Under the pieces are notes generated by a model. The model was not told where the DNA came from, did not search any database, and saw nothing but the letters and a program-made list of their open reading frames with translations. The position numbers and the translations under genes were made by a program. From an uncultured Lachnospiraceae bacterium (GTDB lineage: Bacteria; Bacillota; Clostridia; Lachnospirales; Lachnospiraceae), in contig CAJODN010000016.1 in the NCBI GenBank assembly GCA_905233695.1, forward strand, positions 1 through 64,000: a stretch of DNA of 64,000 bases, given 5' to 3'. Shown in pieces: positions 45,017-54,067 of this stretch; within the stretch, counting starts at the first letter, position 1; each line of letters opens with the position of its first letter.

Positions 45017-45919
45017 TTACTTGACACAACCTATAAGCGAATTAATATCATCCACATTATTATCTCTCATATATTTTTCAATACCGCTAATAACTTCAAT
45101 TGTGGTATTGGGATTAACGAAATTATTGGTACCTACCGCTACCATTGTAGCCCCTGCCATAATAAGTTCAAGCGCGTCCTCATAATCCGCGACACCACCC
45201 ATTCCGATTATCGGAATATTAACGGCATTCGCCACCTGGTACACCATTCTTACGGCAACGGGATGAACAGCGGGACCGCTCATACCGCCTGTCTTATTCT
45301 TAAGAACGAAGTCTCTCTTATTAATGTCAATTTTCATACCCGTAATTGTATTGATAAGTGACACTCCGTCGGCACCACCTGCTTCCGCCGCCTTGGCAAT
45401 CTCGGTAATGTCTGTGACATTGGGGCTAAGCTTAATTATAACAGGCTGCTTCGCCTTATCCTTAATCTCCTTCGTAATGGATTCCACATTCTTTGGATCT
45501 GTGCCGAGTGTAATACCACCGGCTCTGACATTGGGACAAGATACGTTAATCTCAAGCATATCAACATCTTCATCGCGAAGGCGTTCCACTACATCAACAT
45601 ACTCCTTAGGCTCGTGACCGCATACGTTAACTATAATCTTGGTATCGTATTCCCTCAGAAACGGAATGTCCCGCCTAACGAATGTCTCGATGCCGGGATT
45701 CTGAAGGCCTATAGCGTTAAGCATACCGGACTTGACTTCTGCTACCCTTGGCGTAGGGTTACCTTCCCAAGGGATAATTGCAACGCCCTTCGTTGTTACT
45801 GCTCCCAGACGACCTATGTCTACCAGGTCACTGTACTCCATTCCTGAGCCGAAGGTACCGGACGCTACCGTAACAGGATTTTTAAACTCTATGTTTGATA
45901 TTTTTACCTTTGTATTCAT
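45017..45919 (-). CDS. pyrD: Dihydroorotate dehydrogenase B, catalytic subunit
   Basis: The FMN enzyme oxidises dihydroorotate to orotate. The 300-residue protein has NPVTVASGTFG, the catalytic-loop NVSCPNVRAGG (Cys in place of Ser, as in class 1B), VIIKLSPNVTDI, and GMGGVADYEDALE for FMN binding. It overlaps the end of pyrK by four bases. With PyrK it forms the NAD-linked heterotetramer. Confidence 0.96.
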   Translation of the reverse strand: MNTKVKISNIEFKNPVTVASGTFGSGMEYSDLVDIGRLGAVTTKGVAIIPWEGNPTPRVAEVKSGMLNAIGLQNPGIETFVRRDIPFLREYDTKIIVNVCGHEPKEYVDVVERLRDEDVDMLEINVSCPNVRAGGITLGTDPKNVESITKEIKDKAKQPVIIKLSPNVTDITEIAKAAEAGGADGVSLINTITGMKIDINKRDFVLKNKTGGMSGPAVHPVAVRMVYQVANAVNIPIIGMGGVADYEDALELIMAGATMVAVGTNNFVNPNTTIEVISGIEKYMRDNNVDDINSLIGCVK

Positions 45920-46698
45920 ATATCTATATCCTCCGCCAAGAACACCGGGCCGTCTTTACATACCCTCTTATTCTTAACCTGGCTGTGCACATCTATACCC
46001 TTAGTCTTGCAGACACATGCAAGGCATGCACCAACGCCACACGCCATCCTCTCCTCCATAGAGATATAGCAGGTAATGTCGTTCTGTCTTGCATATTCCT
46101 TAATTGCACGAAGCATGGGAATCGGTCCGCATGCAAATATTATATCACCCTTAATGTTGCCGGCCTTTATAGCATCAATAACGTTACCCTTTGTACCGAC
46201 ACTTCCGTCCTCAGTCGCCACGCATGTCTTATTACAAAGCTCTTCGAATCTATCCTGTAAAAAGGTCTCGGAATTCCTATATCCCATAACCGAATATCTC
46301 TCAATTCCTCTACTCTTTAATGCCTTAGCGCACTCAATCATCGGCGGTATCCCGATTCCTCCGCCGATCAGAATCACCTTCGAATAGGGTGACACATTTG
46401 TAGTAGGAAAACCATTTCCGAGAGGTCCCATTATTTCAATCTTATCACCCATCGTAAGATTCGAGAATCCTTTAGTACCTTTCCCCGCAATTCTATAAAC
46501 AAGTTCGATTGTAAGCTCCTTCTTATCGATAGAACAGATGCTGATGGGGCGGGGAAGCATCCTTGTCGGATCCTTACAGAAGAGGGACACGAACTGCCCC
46601 GGCTTTGCTGAAAGCGCAATCTCCGTCTCTATTATCATAGAATAAATATCAGTCGCAATATTCTCCTGTGCTATAACATTTCCGATAGTCTTAGTCAT
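45916..46698 (-). CDS. pyrK: Dihydroorotate dehydrogenase electron transfer subunit PyrK
   Basis: PyrK moves electrons from PyrD's FMN to NAD+ through FAD and an iron-sulphur centre. The 260-residue protein has the FAD motif MLPRPISICS, NAD domain VILIGGGIGIPPM, and the 2Fe-2S binding CGVGACLACVCKT with a following Cys. Starts nine bases after mscS, so expression may be linked to it. Confidence 0.96.
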   Translation of the reverse strand: MTKTIGNVIAQENIATDIYSMIIETEIALSAKPGQFVSLFCKDPTRMLPRPISICSIDKKELTIELVYRIAGKGTKGFSNLTMGDKIEIMGPLGNGFPTTNVSPYSKVILIGGGIGIPPMIECAKALKSRGIERYSVMGYRNSETFLQDRFEELCNKTCVATEDGSVGTKGNVIDAIKAGNIKGDIIFACGPIPMLRAIKEYARQNDITCYISMEERMACGVGACLACVCKTKGIDVHSQVKNKRVCKDGPVFLAEDIDI

Positions 46699-46707
46699 AA
46701 TCTCATC

Positions 46708-47568
46708 CTACTTCTTCATAATGACATCTATATGTTCATATGGTATTGTAATTCCATGGTTATCAAGGGCGTACTTAACGTCCTCCTGGAACTGCCACAT
46801 AGTATCGAAATAGGTATCCATTTCCACGAACACCCTTACCCCGATTTCAACAGAACTGTCGGCAAGTTCGCTTACGAACACCTTAATCTCGTCTTCCTTA
46901 ATTCTCGTCGGAATATCCTCGGCAACCTTCCTAATAACTGCCTTCGCTTCCTTAATGTCGTCCTCATAGCTTATGGAAAATGTCTTGTTAATCATCCTCT
47001 TATTCATATAAGTTATATTCGTAAGAGAAGTGTTAGCCAAATTACCGTTTGGCACAACAACAATTTCATTCTGAATCGTCCTAAGCTTCGTATAGAAAAT
47101 GGATATCTCCATTACCGTTCCTTCGTTGCCTTTAGTATCCTCGATAATGTAGTCGCCAACCTTGAAAGGGTGCAGTACAAGTATAAGAACACCTCCCGCG
47201 AAGTTGGACAGAGAGCCTTGAAGCGCAAGTCCCGCCGTTACGAATATTGATGCTACCGCTGCTGCAACGGAGGTTGATGTAATACCGAACAGGTTAAGGA
47301 TTACTATACCGATTACAATGTAACCAAGCCCCCTAATAAGTCCGTTAAGGAACTGAATCGCACCGGTATCGGCATTTCTTCTTGTGAGTGCTTTCGTGGC
47401 AATCTTATTACATACCTTGATTAGCTTAAGCCCAATGAATAAAACTATAAGAGCCAGCACTACCGACCAAAAAAAGCTTAGTGCTGACGGAAGAAAGGAT
47501 TCAAGCCATGTCTTAAAGGCTCCGTCTTTAATATTATTAATAATGTTATTCGCGATTGATTCAGCCAT
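46708..47568 (-). CDS. mscS: Mechanosensitive ion channel, MscS family
   Basis: MscS channels open under membrane tension to release solutes during osmotic downshock. The 286-residue protein has hydrophobic segments at about 22-50, 72-92 and 95-125. The pore helix is in the TAGLALQGSLSNFAGGVLILV stretch of TM3 (shown shortened: LALQGSLSNFAGGV). The C-terminal vestibule domain has VVPNGNLANTSLTNIT. It starts MAESIANNI. It is between DUF1015 and pyrK with short spacers, so probably one operon. Confidence 0.93.
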   Translation of the reverse strand: MAESIANNIINNIKDGAFKTWLESFLPSALSFFWSVVLALIVLFIGLKLIKVCNKIATKALTRRNADTGAIQFLNGLIRGLGYIVIGIVILNLFGITSTSVAAAVASIFVTAGLALQGSLSNFAGGVLILVLHPFKVGDYIIEDTKGNEGTVMEISIFYTKLRTIQNEIVVVPNGNLANTSLTNITYMNKRMINKTFSISYEDDIKEAKAVIRKVAEDIPTRIKEDEIKVFVSELADSSVEIGVRVFVEMDTYFDTMWQFQEDVKYALDNHGITIPYEHIDVIMKK

Positions 47569-47574
47569 GACACA

Positions 47575-48816
47575 CTACCTTTCAATCTCGTGAATAAACA
47601 GTCCCGACCTAAGCTTCGGTTCGAACCATGTAGACTTAGGCGGCATAAGACGAGATGCATCGGCCACGTCGAATAGTTCCGTTATATCAGTTGGATACAT
47701 TGCAAATGCTACTTTACAGTCAGACTTCACTCTTCGCTCTAACTCTTCCAACCCACGGATACCTCCTACGAAGTCAATTCTGTCATCAGCCTTGGGATCT
47801 ATTATTCCGAAGAAGGGTTCGAGAATCAATTCCTGAAGAAGTGATACATCAAGACCATCTACGGGATCGTCGGAAGTATATTCTATCTTAATCTTATAGA
47901 GTCTCCACTGAGTGCCATCGAATAAGCTTACTTCTCCCTTCTTAGAAGGTCTGATTGGCTCATCATCGACATTAGTAAGCTCAAAGTACTCAGACATCTT
48001 ATCAAATAGTTCATCAAGGTTATGACCGTTCATATCCTTAAGAACCCTGTTATAATCAAGTATCATAAGCTGGTCATCGGGGAAAAGTACAGAGAGAAAA
48101 TAGTTAAATTCCTCGTCGCCGGTGTACTTACCCTTAGCCTTTCTTCGCATTTTACTGACTTTAACGGCAGAAGCCGCCCTGTGATGACCATCAGCAATAT
48201 AGATAGCATCAGTATCAGCGAATTCCTTCCGAATTATGTCTACGTCTTCCGGATTATCTATGACAAACACTCTGTGATTAACGCCATCATCTGAAGTGAA
48301 GTCATATTCCGGTTCGCCGTTCTTAATGCGAAGTACCACCTCGTCAATTGTCGTCCTCTCCCTGTAGGCAAGGAATACAGGCCCCGTCTGTGCACTGCAT
48401 TTATCGACGTGATTAATTCTGTCAATCTCCTTCTCAGCAAGGGTATTCTCGTGCTTTTTTATTACACCGTTATCATAATCGTCAACAGACGACACAGCAA
48501 CTATTCCCGTCTGCGTATGATCGCCCATTGTAAGCTCATAGATATAGTAGCAGGGCTTAGAATCTCTGATAAAGCGACCGTCGTCTATCATGGTATGAAG
48601 TAGCTCATCTGCCTTCTTATAGACCTTCTCGTCATATGTGTCAACGGAAGAATCAAAGTTAGTCTCCGCCCTGTCAATTCTAAGAAATGTGTTGGGTTTA
48701 TCCTTAACCTCAACGCATGCCTCTTCTCTGTTATATACATCATAAGGAAGTGCTGCTATGTCTTTCGCATACTCCTTTGCCGGTCTAATTGCTACGAAAG
48801 GTCTGATATCGGCCAT
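47575..48816 (-). CDS. DUF1015 family protein
   Basis: The 413-residue protein starts at the ATG at 48816 (MADIRPFVAIRP) with AAGGAG upstream; the 11 extra upstream codons are dropped. DUF1015 landmarks are the N-terminal RPAKEYAKDIAALPYDVYN, IADGHHRAASAV in the middle, and the SLFDGTQWRLYKI beta region. The family's biochemical role is unknown (often placed near serA/serC or metabolic genes in Clostridia). No transmembrane segment. Confidence 0.9.
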   Translation of the reverse strand: MADIRPFVAIRPAKEYAKDIAALPYDVYNREEACVEVKDKPNTFLRIDRAETNFDSSVDTYDEKVYKKADELLHTMIDDGRFIRDSKPCYYIYELTMGDHTQTGIVAVSSVDDYDNGVIKKHENTLAEKEIDRINHVDKCSAQTGPVFLAYRERTTIDEVVLRIKNGEPEYDFTSDDGVNHRVFVIDNPEDVDIIRKEFADTDAIYIADGHHRAASAVKVSKMRRKAKGKYTGDEEFNYFLSVLFPDDQLMILDYNRVLKDMNGHNLDELFDKMSEYFELTNVDDEPIRPSKKGEVSLFDGTQWRLYKIKIEYTSDDPVDGLDVSLLQELILEPFFGIIDPKADDRIDFVGGIRGLEELERRVKSDCKVAFAMYPTDITELFDVADASRLMPPKSTWFEPKLRSGLFIHEIER

Positions 48817-48834
48817 CGTTATTCTCCTTATCAC

Positions 48835-48869
48835 AAAAATACGCCACAAGGGACACCTTACGACGTATT
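48835..48869 (-). terminator. Hairpin with T-run between the MATE operon and DUF1015
   Basis: On the minus strand AATACG...CGTATT with an inner AAGG/CCTT stem is followed by TTTTT. A TATAAT box overlaps its 5' arm (48867-48872), so it could end the upstream small-ORF transcript and lie in the leader of the DUF1015 transcript. Confidence 0.6.
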
Positions 48870-48889
48870 ATACCATATTTTTATATGTT

Positions 48890-49015
48890 TTACCCAAAAT
48901 ATTCAATACACATCATCGTAACATCACCGAACTGCTCTTTCTTAAGCTCTGCTTTTTGGTTACTGCCCTTACTGAAGTCAGCCTTTTTAATTAAATCCTC
49001 AATATTGTCTCTCAT
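48890..49015 (-). CDS. 41-residue small protein downstream of the MATE fusion
   Basis: The short frame starts at an ATG at 49015 with AGAGGGAG upstream and ends TAA at 48890. It starts 22 bases after the MATE gene stop. The protein begins MRDNIEDLIKKADFSKG and ends MMCIEYFG. I recall Lachnospiraceae small proteins starting M(R/K)DxIEDLIxKADFSKGSNxK followed by an LSLDDLExVAGG-like end; here the tail is absent, so this may be a truncated or variant member. Possible role as a partner for the HATPase domain is only inferred. Confidence 0.6.
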   Translation of the reverse strand: MRDNIEDLIKKADFSKGSNQKAELKKEQFGDVTMMCIEYFG

Positions 49016-49037
49016 TTTATTATCTCCCTCTAACACA

Positions 49038-50798
49038 CTATTTCGAAGCGAAGCTTACAACAGTATGATTCATATCAAGCACATAACTATATGAGACCGA
49101 ATCAGCAAGCCTCTTTATTACTCCGTAATTATCGGTTACAAGTTCCTGCTTCTCTTCGTCATTATCGAACATTATACATTCGCCGTCATCGAGCATTACG
49201 AATCTTGTCTCCTTTTCTGAGAAGCAGAACATAATCTGGTTACTAAGCGCCTCATCACCTGCTGCCTTCTTAGAATACAGAACCATCTCTTCCATACAGA
49301 GTCTTGCGTGATTGGCTTCCTTCTCCGGATATTTTTTCTCTATTGCATAATCGTGTATCATCCTCGACGCATCCATCGCCTGTTCCGGTTCTACGCTTAC
49401 ATAGATTCTCTCTATATCAACATCATTATCTATATCTTTCCGGAATACTGATAAGTATTTAATTTCATTTGCAATAAGAATAATAAACTGCGCAATCGAA
49501 AAAGAAAGCCAGATAAACGGTGCATCGAAAAAGAGACCGATAAGAAATGCAAAAAGTGGCACCAATATATTACCGATTGTGGTAAGTATCGTTGAGAACC
49601 TATGGTATTCTCTTGCAGCAAAATACATGCGGAAAAGCGCATTAATCCCAAGCAGAATAAACGAAATCGAGTATAATCTTACAGATAACTCTCCTCCTAC
49701 CGGAATCTCTTTAACTCCTTGGAGCGTATAGGATAATTCAGGCCATATCATCGCTACCGCGACGACAATTCCGGGCAGTACAATATTAAGCAATATACTT
49801 TGCCTAAGAAGCTGTCTTACACCCTTCTTGTTATCCACTCCGTTAAGAAGTCCCACCATCGGTCTTGCGGCACCCTGAACGGATGTCAGCATAACATTTG
49901 CAATGGAATATGCAAATGCCGTAACTCCCTTTATAACACCGCCCGGTTCTCCGAAGTAAAAGAGAATTATCTTAACAAGAATATAATTCTGAAGCGCAAC
50001 AACACCAAGATAAGCTGCTTCCGGAAGTCCTTTTACAACGATTTCTTTATAGTCCGCTTTTGTTCCTTTAATACCACCCGAATTATACATATCGCTTTTC
50101 TTAAAAAGATATATAACGGTTACCGTACATCTGATAACATTAGCGCAAAGTGTTCCGTATCCCGTTCCGGCAACCCCCATGTTAAGAGGTCCGACGAAGA
50201 GAACATCAAACACTAAATTCGCTCCGCCTTCCAGCACAGCCATCCTCATAAGCACCTTCATCTTACCTATTGCCTGCAACTGATAGACACCCACCGTATT
50301 AATTACCGAAAATGGTGTGGCAATCATTATTCCGATTGCATAACTTATAGTGTAACTGAGTACATCGCCCGTCAAATTGTAAGATTGTATCATAATGTAT
50401 ACTACCGGAATCTGAACAAGGGATACAATAATTGCATATATTATGGTAAGCTTCTTAATTGCATCCTTGGCTCTGTTAAGTCCGTCGGTATCAGTATTAC
50501 CCATTCGAAGAGACAGAACGGTTGACGAGCCCATCGATACTATCGCTGTAAGCGCTCCAATCGCCGTAAGAATCGGATTAAAGAAGCTGATTGATGCAAG
50601 GGCATCAGAACCAACCATATTACCGGCAACAAGACTATCAACCGTTACAAGAAGCATTGTTGATATATTCGTCGCAATAAGAGCGGGCAGAAAGCCCCAA
50701 AGCTTTTTACCCGTAAGATCACCCTTAAGGGGGTACTTCTTCTCTATCTCGGATTCATTTTTTGTTTCTTCTACAACTGACCATTTTAAGAATTTCAT
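49038..50798 (-). CDS. MATE-family transporter fused to an RsbW-like HATPase domain
   Basis: The 586-residue protein has twelve hydrophobic segments in residues 35-460 in the MATE/NorM pattern (TVDSLVAGNMVGSDALAS, GVAGTGYGT and a second half with GAARPMVGLLNG). The C-terminal 115 residues (about 470-585) resemble the HATPase_c_2 fold of anti-sigma serine kinases: N-box-like ARLCMEEMVLYSKKA with Tyr in the Asn place, VMLDDGE and a final SYSYVLDMNHTVVSF strand. The fusion links transport with a signalling-like module. It overlaps the glycosyltransferase gene by four bases. Confidence 0.82.
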   Translation of the reverse strand: MKFLKWSVVEETKNESEIEKKYPLKGDLTGKKLWGFLPALIATNISTMLLVTVDSLVAGNMVGSDALASISFFNPILTAIGALTAIVSMGSSTVLSLRMGNTDTDGLNRAKDAIKKLTIIYAIIVSLVQIPVVYIMIQSYNLTGDVLSYTISYAIGIMIATPFSVINTVGVYQLQAIGKMKVLMRMAVLEGGANLVFDVLFVGPLNMGVAGTGYGTLCANVIRCTVTVIYLFKKSDMYNSGGIKGTKADYKEIVVKGLPEAAYLGVVALQNYILVKIILFYFGEPGGVIKGVTAFAYSIANVMLTSVQGAARPMVGLLNGVDNKKGVRQLLRQSILLNIVLPGIVVAVAMIWPELSYTLQGVKEIPVGGELSVRLYSISFILLGINALFRMYFAAREYHRFSTILTTIGNILVPLFAFLIGLFFDAPFIWLSFSIAQFIILIANEIKYLSVFRKDIDNDVDIERIYVSVEPEQAMDASRMIHDYAIEKKYPEKEANHARLCMEEMVLYSKKAAGDEALSNQIMFCFSEKETRFVMLDDGECIMFDNDEEKQELVTDNYGVIKRLADSVSYSYVLDMNHTVVSFASK

Positions 50799-51709
50799 AA
50801 GTTATTCTCCTGTAGTATCTTTTTTATAGAGTCTCTCGGCGCATTATCATCATTAAGCATATCTATAATCTTAGGTAGATTCTCTTCTTTTTCATTGGGA
50901 TGTTCGTCGAATCTGTCGATTGTCATCTTTATTTCCACCATAAGATCATTCTCGACAAATGACTTTCTTTCCTCTTCTGTTGTTCCCTTAGACAGTTCAA
51001 GGAAGCATTTAACCTTCTTATCATGTAACATTTTAGCAAGGTCAAAATAACCGGGAACCGTCTTAGTCGACATTGATGTGAGGCTACGCTGATTATAATT
51101 AAACATTATTATATCAGATGTCATTATTTTATCTATATATTTAAGATAAGAATAATTAAACAATCTGTCTTCTCCGAAGGCATAGGATTCATCGAACCTT
51201 ATATTATTCTCTTCTATTACATCCCGTCTATAGAACTTATTGCAGGCAGAATAGATAAGCATCTGACCTTTTCTTACGAAATCATCCGAAAATGCAGAGA
51301 TATTTTCATATTCTCTGTTATCAAGAGATTGCACCTTTTTCTTACCGTCGAAGTAACGACGAACAAAGCCGAATATGTAGAGGTCCAGCTCTCTGTCTAT
51401 AAGCGGAAGACTATTCTTGAAAAAATCCTCACATAAAGTGTCGTCGCAGTCCATAAATGTGACGTAACTACCTTCTGCTATGTCAAGCCCCGCATTTCTT
51501 GCGTGTGAGGCGCCTCTGTGTTCTAAAGCTATCACTTTCACATTTTCCATATCCTTATATGGAGCAAGAAGATCTAACGTCCCATCGTCGGAGCCGTCAT
51601 CTACCGCAATAAGTTCGATGTCATCTGTCATCCGGTTAATAACAGACATAAGACATTCGTCAAGGTACTCTCTGCAATTGTATGTTGGAATAATTAATGA
51701 TAGTTTCAT
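50795..51709 (-). CDS. Family 2 glycosyltransferase
   Basis: The ATG at 51709 (MKLSLIIPTYNCREYL) matches the family start, so the 12 upstream codons are not used; the RBS is weak. The 304-residue GT-A enzyme has LIAVDDGSDDGTLDLL, ASHARNAGLDIAEGSYVTFMDCDD (shown in parts: DIAEGSYVTFMDCDD) and a DxD-like site. YAFGEDRLFNYSYL matches the later acidic motif. It transfers a sugar to an unknown acceptor, likely cell-surface polysaccharide. It is divergent from the plus-strand gene, separated by 47 bases. Confidence 0.9.
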   Translation of the reverse strand: MKLSLIIPTYNCREYLDECLMSVINRMTDDIELIAVDDGSDDGTLDLLAPYKDMENVKVIALEHRGASHARNAGLDIAEGSYVTFMDCDDTLCEDFFKNSLPLIDRELDLYIFGFVRRYFDGKKKVQSLDNREYENISAFSDDFVRKGQMLIYSACNKFYRRDVIEENNIRFDESYAFGEDRLFNYSYLKYIDKIMTSDIIMFNYNQRSLTSMSTKTVPGYFDLAKMLHDKKVKCFLELSKGTTEEERKSFVENDLMVEIKMTIDRFDEHPNEKEENLPKIIDMLNDDNAPRDSIKKILQENNL

Positions 51710-51756
51710 AAATAATATGTTATACTGTATTAAAGAATTATACAAGGAGTTATTAT

Positions 51757-52695
51757 ATGTTTCGATTCAAAATGCCCGATATGACCCTTCCTATACGAGA
51801 GCAAGCCGAACTACTTAAGGAACAATTTAATTCATTCATAAAAAGCGATGCCTTGTCCGATATTCTGTCTATTCTTGATACCAATCTTAATGGTATATGT
51901 GTAGAATATAACGGTAGAGTCCTAAAAAACGGCAAGGTACGCGAGATACAGGAAATCGGTCATAATGATTCTCTTGATGATTATCGCAATGAATTATATC
52001 CTCTTTTTAAGGAACTCGGATTACTCGGTATTAATAAGCCGCTTACGAATTGTCACAGTCACATCATTGTTCTCGGCGGAAGCTTTAATTCCTGCCATGT
52101 GCGTACATCTGTGGTCAAAGACATAATTGACGACTCCACGCTCTTTATTGACGGGCTTGCATGCTACCGCCCCATTAATCCTGTGGAGAAAGTAAACTTG
52201 TCTCCCAATCTTTCATGTGACACGGAATTTGCCACAATGACAGAGGCTTTTATCCACACATTTTCTCTGAAAAATGCTAATGTAAGCGAAGATTTCGTAA
52301 GTGATCGAAATATTAATAGCATTTCCAATATAAGAACATTCAAGACAGATGGAAATCTCACATACAGAATAATAGCGGCCCCGTCAGGCGAACCTGACAA
52401 GCGCCGCGCTAATACTGCCGATACGTTGAAGTTCTATATGGACAATACTACACTAGATAGCACTTCTTCTGTTGTTGCCACCACCAATAACCTCCATTGC
52501 AACAGGCAATTCATACAACTCACATATGAAATGTTAAAATCCGGCAGAACATTTAATATCGATGTTGTAGGCTGTAGTTCCGACGACAGAATAAAAACTA
52601 TCGACGAATACAATCCCTATCAATTCGTCCAAGAGTTAATCGCAACGATAGACTGGATTAATAAGTTTAATGACGATTCAACTACTTGGAATTAA
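51757..52695 (+). CDS. Unknown 312-residue protein, the only plus-strand gene
   Basis: I do not recognise the family. AAGGAG lies eight bases before the ATG. The protein is soluble, with a helical N-terminal 60 residues (REQAELLKEQFNSFI), then alternating strands and helices. HSHIIVLGGSFNSCHVRT (around 105-122), VVATTNNLHCNRQFIQL and FNIDVVGCSSDDR give a Rossmann-like impression, broadly reminiscent of the DUF218/YdcF fold, but that is uncertain. It is convergent with serA, and 47 bases from the divergent glycosyltransferase gene. Confidence 0.75.
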   Translation: MFRFKMPDMTLPIREQAELLKEQFNSFIKSDALSDILSILDTNLNGICVEYNGRVLKNGKVREIQEIGHNDSLDDYRNELYPLFKELGLLGINKPLTNCHSHIIVLGGSFNSCHVRTSVVKDIIDDSTLFIDGLACYRPINPVEKVNLSPNLSCDTEFATMTEAFIHTFSLKNANVSEDFVSDRNINSISNIRTFKTDGNLTYRIIAAPSGEPDKRRANTADTLKFYMDNTTLDSTSSVVATTNNLHCNRQFIQLTYEMLKSGRTFNIDVVGCSSDDRIKTIDEYNPYQFVQELIATIDWINKFNDDSTTWN

Positions 52696-52724
52696 GGCTT
52701 TACTTAGGTTTCCCACCTCTTGTC

Positions 52725-53888
52725 TTATTTAATCACTCTAACCTTAATTACGCTGGGGTTCTCCTCAATCTTCTTAACCACTTCTTCGGGAACCTTGGAA
52801 TCAAGGTCAAGAAGCGCATATGCATATCCGCCTCGTGACTTATTGGACATATCGGCGATGTTAATGTCCGCATCACCGAGGGGTGTTGTATATGCCGAAA
52901 TCACACCTTTCTTATTATGGTGAATAACGGCGATTCTTCCTTGTGTAGTACATATTCCCAAGTCACAGTTAGGATAGTTAACGGAATTCTTGATATTACC
53001 GTTCTCAATATAATCCCTAATCTCATCAACAGCCATAACAGCGCAGTTATCCTCAGCTTCTTCTGTAGATGCGCCGAGGTGAGGTGTAAGAATAACGCCC
53101 TTTTCACCTGCAATGGTAGGATTGGCAAAGTCTGTAACATAATGTCTTATCTTACCTGAATGAATGCCGCTGAGTACCGCATCCTCATCAACAAGAAGAT
53201 CTCTTGCGAAATTAAGAATGATAACTCCTCTCTTCATCTTATGAATAGAATCCCTGTTAATCATTCTACGTGTATCGTCGAGAAGAGGAACATGAACCGT
53301 AATAAAGTCACATTCTGCATAGATATCATCAACATCTCCGATATGCTTAACGGAACGCGATAAGTTCCATGCAGCCTTAACTGAGATAAATGGGTCGTAT
53401 CCGTATACCTCCATACCAAGGTGTGTCGCTGCGTTGGCAACCCTAACACCGATGGCACCGAGACCGATTACGCCAAGCTTCTTACCATAGAGCTCAGTTC
53501 CGGCAAACTGCTTCTTAGCCTTCTCGGCAGCCTTACCGATGTCCTTATCATCTGCATTCTCTTCGCACCACTTGATACCGCCCACAATATCTCTGCTTGC
53601 AAGGAGCATTCCCGCGAATACAAGCTCCTTAACAGCGTTGGCATTAGCACCGGGTGTATTGAATACCACGATTCCTTCCTCTGCGCATTTATCAACGGGG
53701 ATATTGTTGACACCTGCGCCGGCACGTGCAATGGCAAGGAGCTTATCCGAGAACTCCATGTCGTGCATTTTAGCGGAACGAACAAGGATTGCGTCCGCGT
53801 CGTCGGTATTGTCTACCTGTCTGTAGTCTGTTGTAAAGTTATCAAGACCCACTTGGGCGATTGGGTTTAAGCATGAGTATTTGTACAT
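52725..53888 (-). CDS. serA: D-3-phosphoglycerate dehydrogenase SerA (ACT-containing)
   Basis: SerA oxidises 3-phosphoglycerate to phosphohydroxypyruvate, the first step of serine synthesis. The 387-residue protein has ARAGAGVNNIPV, LGVIGLGAIGVRVAN for NAD binding, FITVHVPLLDDT, the catalytic Arg in NFARDLLVDE, and LTPHLGASTEEAE with the catalytic His. The C-terminal part (about 315-387) is a regulatory ACT domain (GRIAVIHHNKKGVI). MYKYSCLNPI is the start. Separated from serC by a family-2 palindrome. Confidence 0.95.
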   Translation of the reverse strand: MYKYSCLNPIAQVGLDNFTTDYRQVDNTDDADAILVRSAKMHDMEFSDKLLAIARAGAGVNNIPVDKCAEEGIVVFNTPGANANAVKELVFAGMLLASRDIVGGIKWCEENADDKDIGKAAEKAKKQFAGTELYGKKLGVIGLGAIGVRVANAATHLGMEVYGYDPFISVKAAWNLSRSVKHIGDVDDIYAECDFITVHVPLLDDTRRMINRDSIHKMKRGVIILNFARDLLVDEDAVLSGIHSGKIRHYVTDFANPTIAGEKGVILTPHLGASTEEAEDNCAVMAVDEIRDYIENGNIKNSVNYPNCDLGICTTQGRIAVIHHNKKGVISAYTTPLGDADINIADMSNKSRGGYAYALLDLDSKVPEEVVKKIEENPSVIKVRVIK

Positions 53889-53923
53889 GGTTTTCTTCCT
53901 TTCTTATCTGGTAATTATAATAA

Positions 53924-54065
53924 GCATTCGTAATCAACAATATATTCCTCGAGACACACTCTCGCTCTATATGGGCACCCCTAGCGGTACTAAGCTCTTG
54001 CTTCGCAAATCGCTAAGTGCCGAGGCCCATAAATGTCTCGAAGAACATTTGTTGACTACGAATGC
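53924..54065. repeat. Palindromic element, family 2 (copy C)
   Basis: The core is the same as 24865-25006 with ATGGGC/GCCCAT, GGTACT..AAGTGCC (G-T pair) and a TTGC-TTC-GCAA tip replacing ATGC-TTT-GCAT. Arms GCATTCGTA-TCAACAA and TTGTTGA-TACGAATGC are specific to this site. It sits in the serC-serA gap, two bases from the serC stop codon. Confidence 0.82.
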
Positions 54066-54067
54066 AA

